This document shows positions 1-7,280 of a stretch of 11,030 nt of DNA, piece by piece; the stretch's first letter is position 1, and the number at the start of each line of letters is the position of its first letter. This DNA is from Spirochaetales bacterium. GTDB lineage: Bacteria; Spirochaetota; Spirochaetia; DTKZ01. The position numbers were made by a program, and so were the translations under genes. The notes beneath the pieces were generated by a model. It was not told where the DNA came from. It worked only from the letters and a program-made list of their open reading frames with translations, and did not search any database. The DNA is taken from NCBI GenBank assembly GCA_031280945.1, contig JAITGB010000107.1, positions 1-11,030 on the forward strand, in the 5' to 3' direction.

Positions 1-21
1 GGGGCCGGCCCTCAGGAGACT

Positions 22-1677
22 ATGGACAGGGATTTTTCACAAAACGAGCAGGAGATTCGCGTTCAGTTTCTGGATTCTCTGCCGAAAAAACTTGAGCGGA
101 TTGCGGCTCTTTTCTCGGAGCCGGAGCTTTCCCACGTGAGGGAGGATTCCGAGTTTTGGGAGAAGTGCCGCGATGAGTTTCACAAGCTCGCGGGAAGCGC
201 GGCGACTTTCGGTTTTCCTGAGGTTTCGCGGGGCGCGCGGGCGATAGAGCTTATCCTGGCGGAGGGCGAGAGGCTACCTGAGAGCCTTGCGCGGCTTATG
301 GATATGGCTGTTCATTTTACGGAAATTTGCGAGGCTGCGCGGCGCGATTTTGCCCGCGAGGTTCCTCTTGAGCTTGAGGTGGTTGCGGAGGCTTCGCCCC
401 GGAATCTTGCCGCGCGGCTGGAGGATGATTCTCCCTGTTTGTGTTTTTACAAGAGTGAGTTTTTCTTCCATGATGAGTCGGCGCACCTGGACGCTTTTGG
501 CTATCGTATCGCCAATATTCAGTGCATAGACGAGGCGGAGGAGTTTCTCCGGCAGGGGCAGTGCGTTATTTTTGTGCTGGACGCGGGGAGTTTTCAGGAG
601 GAGGAGGAGAGCCAGAAGCGGCTCAGGCGGCTGTGTACGGGCGACTACGCGGCGCGCTGCCGCGTTATGTATTTCTGCGAGTGGGACGATTTCGATACCC
701 GGATTTTCGCGGTGCGAAACTGCGGAAGCGCTTTTATTACGGCTCCTGTTGATATTCCCCGCGTGATGGACAGGGTTCATTCGCTTTTTTCCAACACGGA
801 GCAGGAGCCCTGTCATATTCTCATTGTGAGTACGGACCCGGAGGAGTTGTCCTTTTACGCTATGTGCCTGCAAAGGGCGGGGATGATTACTTCGGTCGCA
901 ATAGAGCCCCGGCACGTTATTGGTACTTTAATCGAATCGAAGCCCGACCTTATCCTGATGGACCCCTATATGGCGGGCTGTTCGGGCCTTGAGCTTGCAA
1001 CCCTCATCCGCCAGCAGGAGGCTTTTGTGGGCATCCCGCTGGTTTTTTTCTCCGTGGAGGAGGAATTTGAGAGGCGGCTTGAGGCCTTGCGGCACGGGGC
1101 CGATGATTTTCTGCAAAAACCTGTGCGGGTGGAGCATCTTATTTCTTCCCTTACGATGCGGGTGGAGCGCAGCCGGCGCCTGCGCTACTATATGGAGCGC
1201 GATTCCCTGACGGGTCTTTATAATCATTCCCAGCTTGAAAAGCGTCTTGTTGACGATTTGAGCCGTTCGCGGCGCATCGGTTCGCGTACCTGCTACGCGA
1301 TGATAGATATTGACCACTTCAAGAAGGTAAACGACCGCTACGGGCACTTAACGGGCGACAGGGTTCTCAAAGCCTTGACGCAGCATCTTCTTGAGCGTCT
1401 GCGCAAAACCGATACTGTGGGCCGCTACGGGGGGGAGGAGTTCGGCGTTATCCTCTTTAATACGGACATAGATGCCTGCGAAATCCTGATGAACGAAATC
1501 CGCGAGAGTTTTGCCGGCATTCATCACAAGGAGGCCCGGCACGATTTTTGCGTTACTTTCTCCTGTGGTATCACTGAGGCCCTGGCGGACGACCCTATCC
1601 TCGCCATAAAGGAGCGGGCGGACAAGGCTCTGTACGCTGCCAAAAACAGGGGCCGGAACAAAGTGGAGCGCGCTTAG
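22..1677 (+). CDS. Hpt-REC-REC-GGDEF diguanylate cyclase
   Basis: Predicted cytoplasmic diguanylate cyclase (two GTP to cyclic di-GMP) under phosphorelay control, 551 residues. Residues about 1-115 resemble a histidine phosphotransfer domain, with the motif HKLAGSAATFG and candidate phospho-His54. Residues about 138-255 look like a degenerate receiver: Asp187 is possible, but the usual KP is replaced by Ala-Pro at 241-242. Residues about 264-383 form a better receiver, with Asp314 in ILMDPYMAG and Lys367 in LQKP. The GGDEF domain fills about 393-551, with the active-site motif GGEEF at 470-474. An RxxD motif (Arg461-Asp464) lies five residues before it and matches the product-inhibition I-site. 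There is no membrane segment. The ATG follows AGGAG at 14-18, only three bases away. Catalytic activity is well supported by the intact motifs. The phosphorylation route through the Hpt domain is inferred. Confidence 0.9.
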   Translation: MDRDFSQNEQEIRVQFLDSLPKKLERIAALFSEPELSHVREDSEFWEKCRDEFHKLAGSAATFGFPEVSRGARAIELILAEGERLPESLARLMDMAVHFTEICEAARRDFAREVPLELEVVAEASPRNLAARLEDDSPCLCFYKSEFFFHDESAHLDAFGYRIANIQCIDEAEEFLRQGQCVIFVLDAGSFQEEEESQKRLRRLCTGDYAARCRVMYFCEWDDFDTRIFAVRNCGSAFITAPVDIPRVMDRVHSLFSNTEQEPCHILIVSTDPEELSFYAMCLQRAGMITSVAIEPRHVIGTLIESKPDLILMDPYMAGCSGLELATLIRQQEAFVGIPLVFFSVEEEFERRLEALRHGADDFLQKPVRVEHLISSLTMRVERSRRLRYYMERDSLTGLYNHSQLEKRLVDDLSRSRRIGSRTCYAMIDIDHFKKVNDRYGHLTGDRVLKALTQHLLERLRKTDTVGRYGGEEFGVILFNTDIDACEILMNEIRESFAGIHHKEARHDFCVTFSCGITEALADDPILAIKERADKALYAAKNRGRNKVERA

Positions 1678-1728
1678 GCGGCTTTGTGAGATTCCGGGCT
1701 TGAGTTCTTCGCGGCGCTCTTCGCGTAC

Positions 1729-2427
1729 ATGAACAAAAATCTTGCTGCCCTTAAGGCGGCGTTTCCCTTTACCCTTCCTGTTTTAGCGGGCTACATTTTT
1801 ATGGGCGCGGCCTTTGGTATGCTTTTGCAGTCGCGGGGCTGGGGCGTTTTTTGGGTTTTGGGGATGAGTCTTTTTATCTATGCGGGCTCTTTGCAGTTTG
1901 TCGCTGTGGGGATTCTTGCGGGAGGTTTCCGGCCTGTTGAGGCTGTGCTCATCGCTCTTATGGTAAACGCGCGGCATATTTTTTACGGTTTGCCGCTTCT
2001 TGGGGAATTTGGGGGGATGGGAAAAGAAAGGGCCTATATGATTTTCTCTCTTACGGACGAGACGTTTTCCCTTCTCTGTTCGGTAAAGCCTCCTGTGGGC
2101 GCGGAGAAAAACAGTTTCTATTTTTGCATAGCGGCCCTGAATCATTTCTACTGGATAACGGGTTCTCTTGCGGGTTTTTTTGCGGGCGCGGCTGTTGAGA
2201 TGAAACTCAAGGGTCTTGATTTTGTTATGACGGCCCTTTTTACGGTTATTTTTCTCAAGCAGTGGGAGCGGGGGGCGGGAAGAAAACCTGCTCTTCTGGG
2301 TGTGGGCGCGGGGATTGTCTGCCGCTGTGTCTTCGGCGCGCAGTGGTTTATTATTCCGGCCATGGGTCTTATTCTTCTTGTTTTGACCCTCGCGCGGTTT
2401 TTTTCCGCACGGGGGGAAAAAGCGTGA
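1729..2427 (+). CDS. azlC: AzlC-family branched-chain amino-acid exporter, large subunit
   Basis: Large subunit of the AzlCD transporter, an inner-membrane family linked to export of branched-chain amino acids and resistance to 4-azaleucine. The protein is 232 residues, the usual size for AzlC, and almost wholly hydrophobic with several membrane segments. Family signatures visible are YAGSLQFVAVG (51-61), NARHIFYGLPLL (80-91) and the polar loop TDETF (109-113). The stop codon overlaps the start of azlD as GTGA, so the two subunits are probably translated together. No Shine-Dalgarno sequence precedes the ATG. The reading frame is open back to 1690 but offers no better start, so initiation here is not explained. 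It lies 51 bp after the cyclase stop and could be on the same transcript. The transported substrate is known only from the family. Confidence 0.9.
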   Translation: MNKNLAALKAAFPFTLPVLAGYIFMGAAFGMLLQSRGWGVFWVLGMSLFIYAGSLQFVAVGILAGGFRPVEAVLIALMVNARHIFYGLPLLGEFGGMGKERAYMIFSLTDETFSLLCSVKPPVGAEKNSFYFCIAALNHFYWITGSLAGFFAGAAVEMKLKGLDFVMTALFTVIFLKQWERGAGRKPALLGVGAGIVCRCVFGAQWFIIPAMGLILLVLTLARFFSARGEKA

Positions 2428-2744
2428 ACCTTTCTTCCACGGAGGCGGTGATTCTCATTGGAATTATGGCCCTGTGCACTTTTCTCACCCGCGCTCTGCC
2501 CTTTATGCTTTTTCCGGCGCGCAGGGGGCTTCCCGCTTTTGTGGTGGAACTGGGCGGGAGTCTTCCCTGCGCGGTAATTGGTATGCTTATTGTCTACTGC
2601 CTAAAAGATGTGAGCTTTTCCTCTCCGCCCTACGGCGCGCCGGAAGCTGTGTCCCTTGCGGTGGTTATTCTTCTGTACCTTGCGGCGAAAAATTCCCTTC
2701 TTGCGATAGCGGCGGGAACGGCGTTGTATGTGGTTCTTGTGTAA
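2424..2744 (+). CDS. azlD: AzlD-family branched-chain amino-acid exporter, small subunit
   Basis: Small membrane subunit that pairs with AzlC. The chosen GTG start at 2424 overlaps the azlC stop (GTGA) and gives 106 residues, the normal AzlD length. The run GGGGGGA at 2411-2417 can act as ribosome binding site. The reading frame stays open further upstream, but that extension is an azlC shadow in another frame. Signatures include TFLTRALPFMLF (19-30), which is typical of the family, then LPCAVIGMLIVYCLKD (47-62) and two hydrophobic segments at the C-terminus. Gene order azlC-azlD is the usual one. A hairpin element begins 21 bp after the stop. Confidence 0.9.
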   Translation: MNLSSTEAVILIGIMALCTFLTRALPFMLFPARRGLPAFVVELGGSLPCAVIGMLIVYCLKDVSFSSPPYGAPEAVSLAVVILLYLAAKNSLLAIAAGTALYVVLV

Positions 2745-2765
2745 GGCTGCGGGCGGGGTTACGGG

Positions 2766-2783
2766 CCACTGTCAACAACTTAA
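2766..2783 (+). repeat. Left terminal inverted repeat of element A
   Basis: Eighteen bases, exactly complementary to 2982-2999. The next base at either side breaks the pairing. On the minus strand it carries TTGACA (2775-2770), reading outward toward azlD. A related sequence, TGTCAACAA, occurs at 10184-10192 at the left end of element C. Confidence 0.85.
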
Positions 2784-2981
2784 GAAAGTGGGCGCATTTT
2801 TTACGGCCACAGGCCGTAAAAAACCGGGCTATCCGCTCCAATCCAGCGGATTTTGCTTTGCAAAATCCGCAAGGATTTCCGCTTCTATCCCTTGCGCGGC
2901 CAATGGGCGGGCGTCAATTTTGCTCTTGCAAAATTGCGACCAGCCCATTGCGCAATAAGAAAATATCCCGCTCATCTCCTG

Positions 2982-2999
2982 TTAAGTTGTTGACAGTGG
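2982..2999 (-). repeat. Right terminal inverted repeat of element A
   Basis: Eighteen bases, the exact reverse complement of 2766-2783. It carries TTGACA at 2990-2995 reading outward on the plus strand, toward the 3' end of the dehydrogenase gene. The sequence 17 bases downstream (CATACA, 3013-3018) is a poor -10 box. Confidence 0.85.
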
Positions 3000-3031
3000 G
3001 CTTGCCCCCCACCATACACACAACACATCAC

Positions 3032-4057
3032 TTAAGGCCGTATAAGGGTTTTTATTCCCCTTCGCTCCTCGAAATCATCAAAGGCTTTTTTCCAGTCGTC
3101 AAGAGAGTACACCGAGGTAACAAGGGGCGCGAGTTTGATTTTGCCTTCTTCCACAAGGGCAAGGCTCTTCTTCCAGGCGTTGCGCGTATGCGACATGGAA
3201 CCCCGCATAACAATTTCCTTGACAACAAGGGCATCAAGGCCCACGGACACGTTTTTCCCGAAAAGTCCAACTTGCGTAAAACGCCCGCGTTTTTTCAAAA
3301 GGCGAATACCCGAATCAACAGCCGCCGCGGCCCCGGAACATTCAATAAAAACATCGGCCCCGTCCCCGCCGGACATTTTTTGCGTTACCTTTTCTATGTC
3401 TTCCTTCAAAATATCCACGGTCGTTTCAATACCAAGCTGCCGCGCTACGGCAAAACGTTCCTCATCGGCTGTTGTTCCTGTCAGAATGACCCTGCCCCCT
3501 TCGGCGCGGGCAGCCTGGGCCGCAATCAGCCCCATGGCCCCTGGCCCCGCTACAATAACAAGCTCTCCCGCGCCCACCTTTGTTTGGTCCAAAACCGCGT
3601 GAACAGCGCAGACCATGGGTTCGCACAGGGCAGCCTCCTCAAGGGAAGCTCTATCCGGTATGCGGTACACGTTGACCTCGTTACAGACAATGTACTTCGT
3701 AAAGGCTCCGTTGATATTCAGTCCCTGCGCGCCTCTTTTTACGCAGATGGCGTAGTGCCCGCTCTCGCACATATAACACTCATCGCAGTGAATACATACG
3801 TTTTCCGCGCTTACCCTGTCCCCTGGCTTAAAGCGCGTAACTTTTGGCCCGGTTTGCGTAACTATGCCGGAAAACTCGTGCCCGATAATCACTGGAGGGT
3901 CGGAGGGGAACTCGTCCTTCATAATGTGAATGTCGGTTCCGCAAATTCCGCAGGCGGCGATTTCGATTTTAACGTCCCTCTCTCCGCAGACAGGTTCGGG
4001 CATATCCCTCACTTCCAGATTTCCCGGGCCGCGGGCTGTTTTTACCAAAGCTTTCAT
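3032..4057 (-). CDS. Zinc-dependent medium-chain alcohol/polyol dehydrogenase
   Basis: Cytosolic NAD(P)-dependent dehydrogenase of the zinc MDR superfamily (sorbitol, threonine and butanediol dehydrogenase-like), 341 residues, full length. Catalytic zinc ligands are Cys39 in CGICGTD, His60-Glu61 in GHEFSG and Glu146 in CEPM. The structural-zinc lobe is present as Cys91, Cys94, Cys97 and Cys105 (Cx2Cx2Cx7C). The Rossmann glycines are GPGAMG at 171-176. After the second beta strand the sequence reads ILTGTTADEERF, with Thr-Gly-Thr where NAD-specific relatives often carry an acidic residue, so cofactor preference is uncertain. The ATG overlaps the aroDE stop (ATGA) and has GGAGG six bases upstream (4064-4068). 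It is the last gene of a coupled operon. The substrate cannot be told from the sequence, and the link to shikimate or mannose metabolism is by position only. Confidence 0.88.
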   Translation of the reverse strand: MKALVKTARGPGNLEVRDMPEPVCGERDVKIEIAACGICGTDIHIMKDEFPSDPPVIIGHEFSGIVTQTGPKVTRFKPGDRVSAENVCIHCDECYMCESGHYAICVKRGAQGLNINGAFTKYIVCNEVNVYRIPDRASLEEAALCEPMVCAVHAVLDQTKVGAGELVIVAGPGAMGLIAAQAARAEGGRVILTGTTADEERFAVARQLGIETTVDILKEDIEKVTQKMSGGDGADVFIECSGAAAAVDSGIRLLKKRGRFTQVGLFGKNVSVGLDALVVKEIVMRGSMSHTRNAWKKSLALVEEGKIKLAPLVTSVYSLDDWKKAFDDFEERRGIKTLIRP

Positions 4058-5562
4058 GTTTTTCCTCCGTGCGCCCCGTGGGCGGGTACTGTATGTAAAC
4101 TCTCTCCTGTATGGAGAAAGAACTGACGATGAGCCTGCGCGAGGAGCATTTCTTCACCGTACACACGGGAGCACCCCTTCAGCGCCGCCCTTTTTAGAAA
4201 AAGCGTTTCGCGGGGACTGTAGACCATATCGTAGAGAGTTTCATCGCCCCGAAAATCATGGCCCGCAAGGGGGTCTTCGTCCTCGTGCGGGTGCATCCCC
4301 AGTGTCGTTGCGTTGACAATGAGGCCCCTGTAGTCATCAAGAAGGAGAAACCCTTCCCTGTCAAGGCCCGCATAGAGGACGCTCTTTTGGCCTTCCCCAA
4401 AAGATAGAGCCATGTCTTTGGCAAGTTTCTCCGCGCGGGCCTTTGTGCGGTTTAAGACAAGAACATTAGAGCCGGAGCTCATAAGAGCGTACACGGCAGA
4501 ACGAGCTGCTCCTCCGGCGCCTATAACCGCGGCGTTTAACCCTGAAAGCCCTCCGGGAAAACGCTCCACAAGGGGCGCGAGAAAACCTTCGGCGTCCGTA
4601 TTGTACCCCCAAAGGCCCTCATCACCGGAAACCACTGTATTGCAGGCTCCGATAATTTTTGCCGCATCTTCCAGATGAGAACAAAAAGGCATGATGTCTT
4701 CCTTAAAGGGGGAAGTTACCGAAAGTCCGCGGACGCCGAGTTTTTTCATAACGGGCAGAAAACTTTGAACGCTGTCAATGTGAAAGGGAACGTACACCGC
4801 GTCTATCCTAAGCCGCGCGTAAGCTGCGTTATGAATATGCGGCGAGCGGCTGTGCAGAATGGGCCGGCCAATAATGCCGAAGACCCGCGTTTCCGGCCCC
4901 TGCTTCCGGCAGCGGTATACCTCATCAAGGGTCTTTGCAGAGACAAGGCCCGGTGCGGGCTCTTCTTCGCCGGAGGATGCAAAGGTAAGGTATGAGCCGA
5001 GCTTCGCGGCAAGAGCCCGCGTTGCAAAGCCGTACTCACCCATGCCGAGAAGAATTTTTTTAAAGCCTGATAGCTCGCGGGCCGCATCGATAATGCGTTC
5101 AAGGCCGCGGCAGGACTTGGGCATAACCGCGGCTTTGGGAATATCCCCTTCCTGACGCGCAAGGCTCCTTACGCGAGCGGCCAAATCCTCGGGCACGCCC
5201 TCAAAATCGTGAAAGGAACGGATAATTTGTGCCCCTTTTTCGCGGGCGCGGGCCTCTACAGCGGGAAGATGTGCGTCTTCCTCAATATCAACGTAGCGGA
5301 AATCCCCCGCATTGATACAGCGCAGAAAAAGTCTCTCCCGTTCATCTTCGGGCAAGGCGAGCCTTCCGCCGTCCCGGGGCCGTCTCAGCGTAAGAATCAG
5401 GGGAAGCCCCGGAAGGCGGCGGAAGAATCCGGCTATGTCTTCCGCGAAGGGGTTATCAAGAAAATCGGCGCGAAGCTCCGCGCCGTCAATGTGGTTCCTG
5501 CACTGGTTTAATGTTTTCAGATTCTCCTCAAGTGAAGGGCCGCTCAAAACGAGGAAAATCAT
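4054..5562 (-). CDS. aroDE: Bifunctional 3-dehydroquinate dehydratase / shikimate dehydrogenase (AroDE fusion)
   Basis: Two consecutive shikimate-pathway enzymes in one 502-residue cytosolic protein. Residues about 1-215 are a type I dehydroquinate dehydratase: Glu29 and Arg31 in ELRAD, His118 in SFHDF, Schiff-base Lys143 in IPKAAVMP, and the late motif GMGEYGFATR (Arg182). Residues about 226-495 are a shikimate dehydrogenase: Ser238 and Ser240 in LHSRSP, catalytic Lys287 in VTSPFK, Asn308, Asp323 in YNTDAEGF, the dinucleotide loop GAGGAARS, and NRT at 371-373, which in this family indicates NADP. The C-terminal GEEMLLAQA helix is present, so both halves look active. The frame is open to 5781, but the start is placed at the ATG at 5562-5560. 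That start overlaps the upstream stop (TGATG) and gives the normal AroD N-terminus (MIFLVLSGPS). The same fusion order is known from chlamydiae and plants. Confidence 0.93.
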   Translation of the reverse strand: MIFLVLSGPSLEENLKTLNQCRNHIDGAELRADFLDNPFAEDIAGFFRRLPGLPLILTLRRPRDGGRLALPEDERERLFLRCINAGDFRYVDIEEDAHLPAVEARAREKGAQIIRSFHDFEGVPEDLAARVRSLARQEGDIPKAAVMPKSCRGLERIIDAARELSGFKKILLGMGEYGFATRALAAKLGSYLTFASSGEEEPAPGLVSAKTLDEVYRCRKQGPETRVFGIIGRPILHSRSPHIHNAAYARLRIDAVYVPFHIDSVQSFLPVMKKLGVRGLSVTSPFKEDIMPFCSHLEDAAKIIGACNTVVSGDEGLWGYNTDAEGFLAPLVERFPGGLSGLNAAVIGAGGAARSAVYALMSSGSNVLVLNRTKARAEKLAKDMALSFGEGQKSVLYAGLDREGFLLLDDYRGLIVNATTLGMHPHEDEDPLAGHDFRGDETLYDMVYSPRETLFLKRAALKGCSRVYGEEMLLAQAHRQFFLHTGESLHTVPAHGAHGGKT

Positions 5563-6092
5563 CAGAAGTCGCCTCTGTACATATACACGTCTTCGAGGCC
5601 CGCATCCCCGAAAAAGAGGCGGAGCCGCAGCGGATAACCCGGTCCGGCAAACTGATAGAGGAAGCTGTTTTCCTCCTTGTGCAGGGGCTGCCCCAGGGCG
5701 GAAACAACTTCCTCCCGCGAAGAGCCCATAATGAAGCGCGAAAAATTTCCCCGAAAGTCTGGGCCAAAACGAATTTGCCAAACCCTGTCCCTGTACCAGA
5801 ACAGGGACAGGGCGTTATCGTACAAAAAAACAACGTCGTCCTGCCAGGCCTCTTCCCCCCGCATGACCGCAACCTGCCGGGGAACGCCGAAGGCTTCAAA
5901 GGCTTCGGGCAGGCCCATGCCCAAAAGAGAGGAATAGCCCGCAATCCATTCCCGCGCACTAAGCTGGCCTTCTCTGTCTTCGGCTCCGGCTTCGGTTTTG
6001 GGAACAGACCGGGTTTCCTGTCCCAGCGCGGGCTCCGCGTTTCTCCCGAAAAGAACAAGGGCGCACAAGACGATGCTCCGCGCGGCCTTCAC
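5562..6092 (-). CDS. Secreted protein with two BamE/SmpA-like repeats, function unknown
   Basis: I do not recognise a named family for this 176-residue protein. The likely start is the GTG at 6092-6090, which overlaps the manC stop (GTGA). It is followed at once by a basic and hydrophobic stretch (KAARSIVLCALVLF) that looks like a signal peptide, with possible cleavage near ALG-QE at residues 23-26, so export to the periplasm is likely. The mature part shows two similar units. Residues 58-108 read GMGLPEAFEAFGVP, then an aromatic strand ending WQIRF. Residues 122-173 read MGSSREEVVSALGQP, then a strand ending VYMYR. Each matches the helix-turn LGxP plus beta-strand pattern of BamE/SmpA-OmlA modules. 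No lipobox is seen. The stop overlaps the aroDE start. A cell-envelope role is a guess from export and from the neighbouring manC. Confidence 0.75.
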   Translation of the reverse strand: MKAARSIVLCALVLFGRNAEPALGQETRSVPKTEAGAEDREGQLSAREWIAGYSSLLGMGLPEAFEAFGVPRQVAVMRGEEAWQDDVVFLYDNALSLFWYRDRVWQIRFGPDFRGNFSRFIMGSSREEVVSALGQPLHKEENSFLYQFAGPGYPLRLRLFFGDAGLEDVYMYRGDF

Positions 6093-7171
6093 GACCGCTT
6101 TCCCAGCACCTGGGCCGCTTCCCGTACAAGCTGGGAGGAACCTTTTTTTAGAACAAGGGCGCGGCCCGCTTTTATAACTACAATAAGGTCCTCTACGCCG
6201 CACAGGGCGACAGGAATATCCGAAAAAACCCAGTTCCCGCCCGCCGGGGCTCCGCCCGTTTCGGATACAAAAAGAGCCGGAGCCTGTGAAGGATACAAAC
6301 GGGAGGCCTCATCCCAGCTTCCCACATCATTCCATTCAAACTCCGAGCGGACCATGGCAGCCTTGGCGGATTTTTCCATAACCGCATAGTCAACCGAAAT
6401 GGAGGGAAGCTCTTTATAGACAGAAACGATTTCTTCTCCTTCGCCCCAGATATGCACCCCCGAAACAGTGCGGCCCTCCTCGCGCGAAACCGCTTCCCGT
6501 ATGCGGCGAAAAGGAGAGTATATCTGGGGAGCGTGAGATGAAAATTCCTCATTCAGGGTTTTTAGGGAAAAGAGGAACATACCCGAATTCCAGTAATAGC
6601 CTCCGTCCGCAACATACCGGGCCGCCAAATCCGGTGAAGGCTTTTCGCGGAAAGACTTTACCCGAAACCCCGGCGCAAGGGCTTCGCCTGCTTCTATATA
6701 GCCGTAGCCCGTGTTTGCGTTCTGGGGCGGAATACCGAAAATAGCAATATAACCAAGCCCGCCCAGTTCCGCCGCCTGAGTAACGCAGGAAACAAAAGCC
6801 TCTACGGGCCGTATGAGGTGGTCAGCCGAAAGAACAAGAAGCCGCGCTGTTTCGGGAAGGCGTTTTTCCAGGTACAGAGCCGCAAACACAATAGCAGGCG
6901 CGGTATTGCGGCCTTCGGGTTCGGGGAGGACTGTAATTTTCGCCCCTCCCGCGGCGAGGTCTTGCAAGGAGTTTACTGTGGCCCCTATATAATCCCTGTG
7001 CGTAACAACCACAATCTGCGCATCGGGATTTACCGCGAGGCCCCTCTCCGCCGTAAGCCTTAAAAGAGACATATCACCCTCAAACGACAGGAACTGTTTG
7101 GGAGTTTCACTCGTTGATGCGGGCCACAGCCGCGTTCCGGCCCCCCCCGCGAGAATGACGATAGCTTCCAT
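6089..7171 (-). CDS. manC: Mannose-1-phosphate guanylyltransferase
   Basis: Makes GDP-mannose from mannose 1-phosphate and GTP in the cytosol, supplying mannose and derived sugars for surface polysaccharide. The 360-residue protein carries the nucleotidyltransferase signature GGAGTRLWPAS (9-19) with PKQF (24-27), then EPEGRNTAPAI (84-94), LSADH (114-118), TGYGYIE (154-160), FREKPS (174-179) and YWNSGMF (193-199). It ends without the C-terminal phosphomannose isomerase domain of the bifunctional form. The frame is open to 7471, but the first 100 codons of that extension are hairpin element B. The ATG at 7171-7169 gives the canonical start MEAIVILAGG. The ribosome binding site is weak (GAGAG about five bases upstream). 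It is the first gene of the operon running to the dehydrogenase, and its stop overlaps the next start. Confidence 0.92.
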   Translation of the reverse strand: MEAIVILAGGAGTRLWPASTSETPKQFLSFEGDMSLLRLTAERGLAVNPDAQIVVVTHRDYIGATVNSLQDLAAGGAKITVLPEPEGRNTAPAIVFAALYLEKRLPETARLLVLSADHLIRPVEAFVSCVTQAAELGGLGYIAIFGIPPQNANTGYGYIEAGEALAPGFRVKSFREKPSPDLAARYVADGGYYWNSGMFLFSLKTLNEEFSSHAPQIYSPFRRIREAVSREEGRTVSGVHIWGEGEEIVSVYKELPSISVDYAVMEKSAKAAMVRSEFEWNDVGSWDEASRLYPSQAPALFVSETGGAPAGGNWVFSDIPVALCGVEDLIVVIKAGRALVLKKGSSQLVREAAQVLGKRS

Positions 7172-7180
7172 ACGTCTCTC

Positions 7181-7209
7181 ACTGTAAAGATTTGAAAACA
7201 GTTTTGCAA
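7181..7209 (-). promoter_or_regulatory. Possible sigma70-like promoter of manC
   Basis: On the minus strand TTGCAA (7209-7204) and TACAGT (7186-7181) are separated by 17 bases, each matching four of six consensus positions. Transcription would begin near 7174, only about three bases before the manC ATG, so the mRNA would be almost leaderless. That makes the call doubtful. No better pair was found between 7172 and 7260. Confidence 0.25.
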
Positions 7210-7280
7210 TATCAGGGCCAGCGCATATAACTTTTTTTGTGTGTGTGAGGGAGGACTTTCGGCCTCCCCGGCGGGAGTTT

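Larger units (their letters stand above)
2766..2999 (+). mobile_element. MITE-like hairpin element A with perfect 18-bp terminal inverted repeats
   Basis: A 234-bp segment bounded by CCACTGTCAACAACTTAA at 2766-2783 and its exact reverse complement at 2982-2999. It contains no plausible gene. Inside are three stem-loops: 2797-2823 (12-bp arms, loop ACA), 2846-2870 (11-bp arms, loop TTT) and 2915-2936 (9-bp arms, loop TCTT). The third is enclosed by an outer stem pairing 2901-2908 with 2943-2950. Conserved linkers shared with elements B and C are at 2790-2796, 2824-2837, 2877-2890 and 2934-2943. It fills almost the whole 287-bp gap between azlD and the convergent dehydrogenase gene. No target-site duplication is visible beyond a single G on each side. 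It may be a non-autonomous transposon, or a structured RNA closed by an 18-bp helix; the sequence fits both. Confidence 0.75.

Noticed and set aside
2797..2823. Bidirectional rho-independent terminator after azlD
   Set aside because: The stem has T6 on its 5' side and A6 on its 3' side on both strands, so no U tract follows the stem in either transcript. The same applies to the hairpin at about 7422-7445.
2766..2999. CRISPR array
   Set aside because: The repeated units are palindromic and mutually different, with no regular repeat-spacer spacing and no cas genes in the window.
2474..4126. A long plus-strand reading frame of 550 codons
   Set aside because: It runs through azlD in another frame, the hairpin element and antisense to the zinc dehydrogenase. 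Its protein has no family pattern, and the real genes on this stretch have intact motifs.
5563..5781. A longer start for aroDE
   Set aside because: The extension is antisense-like low-complexity sequence lying within the BamE-like gene. The TGATG overlap at 5562 and the standard AroD N-terminus support the shorter form.
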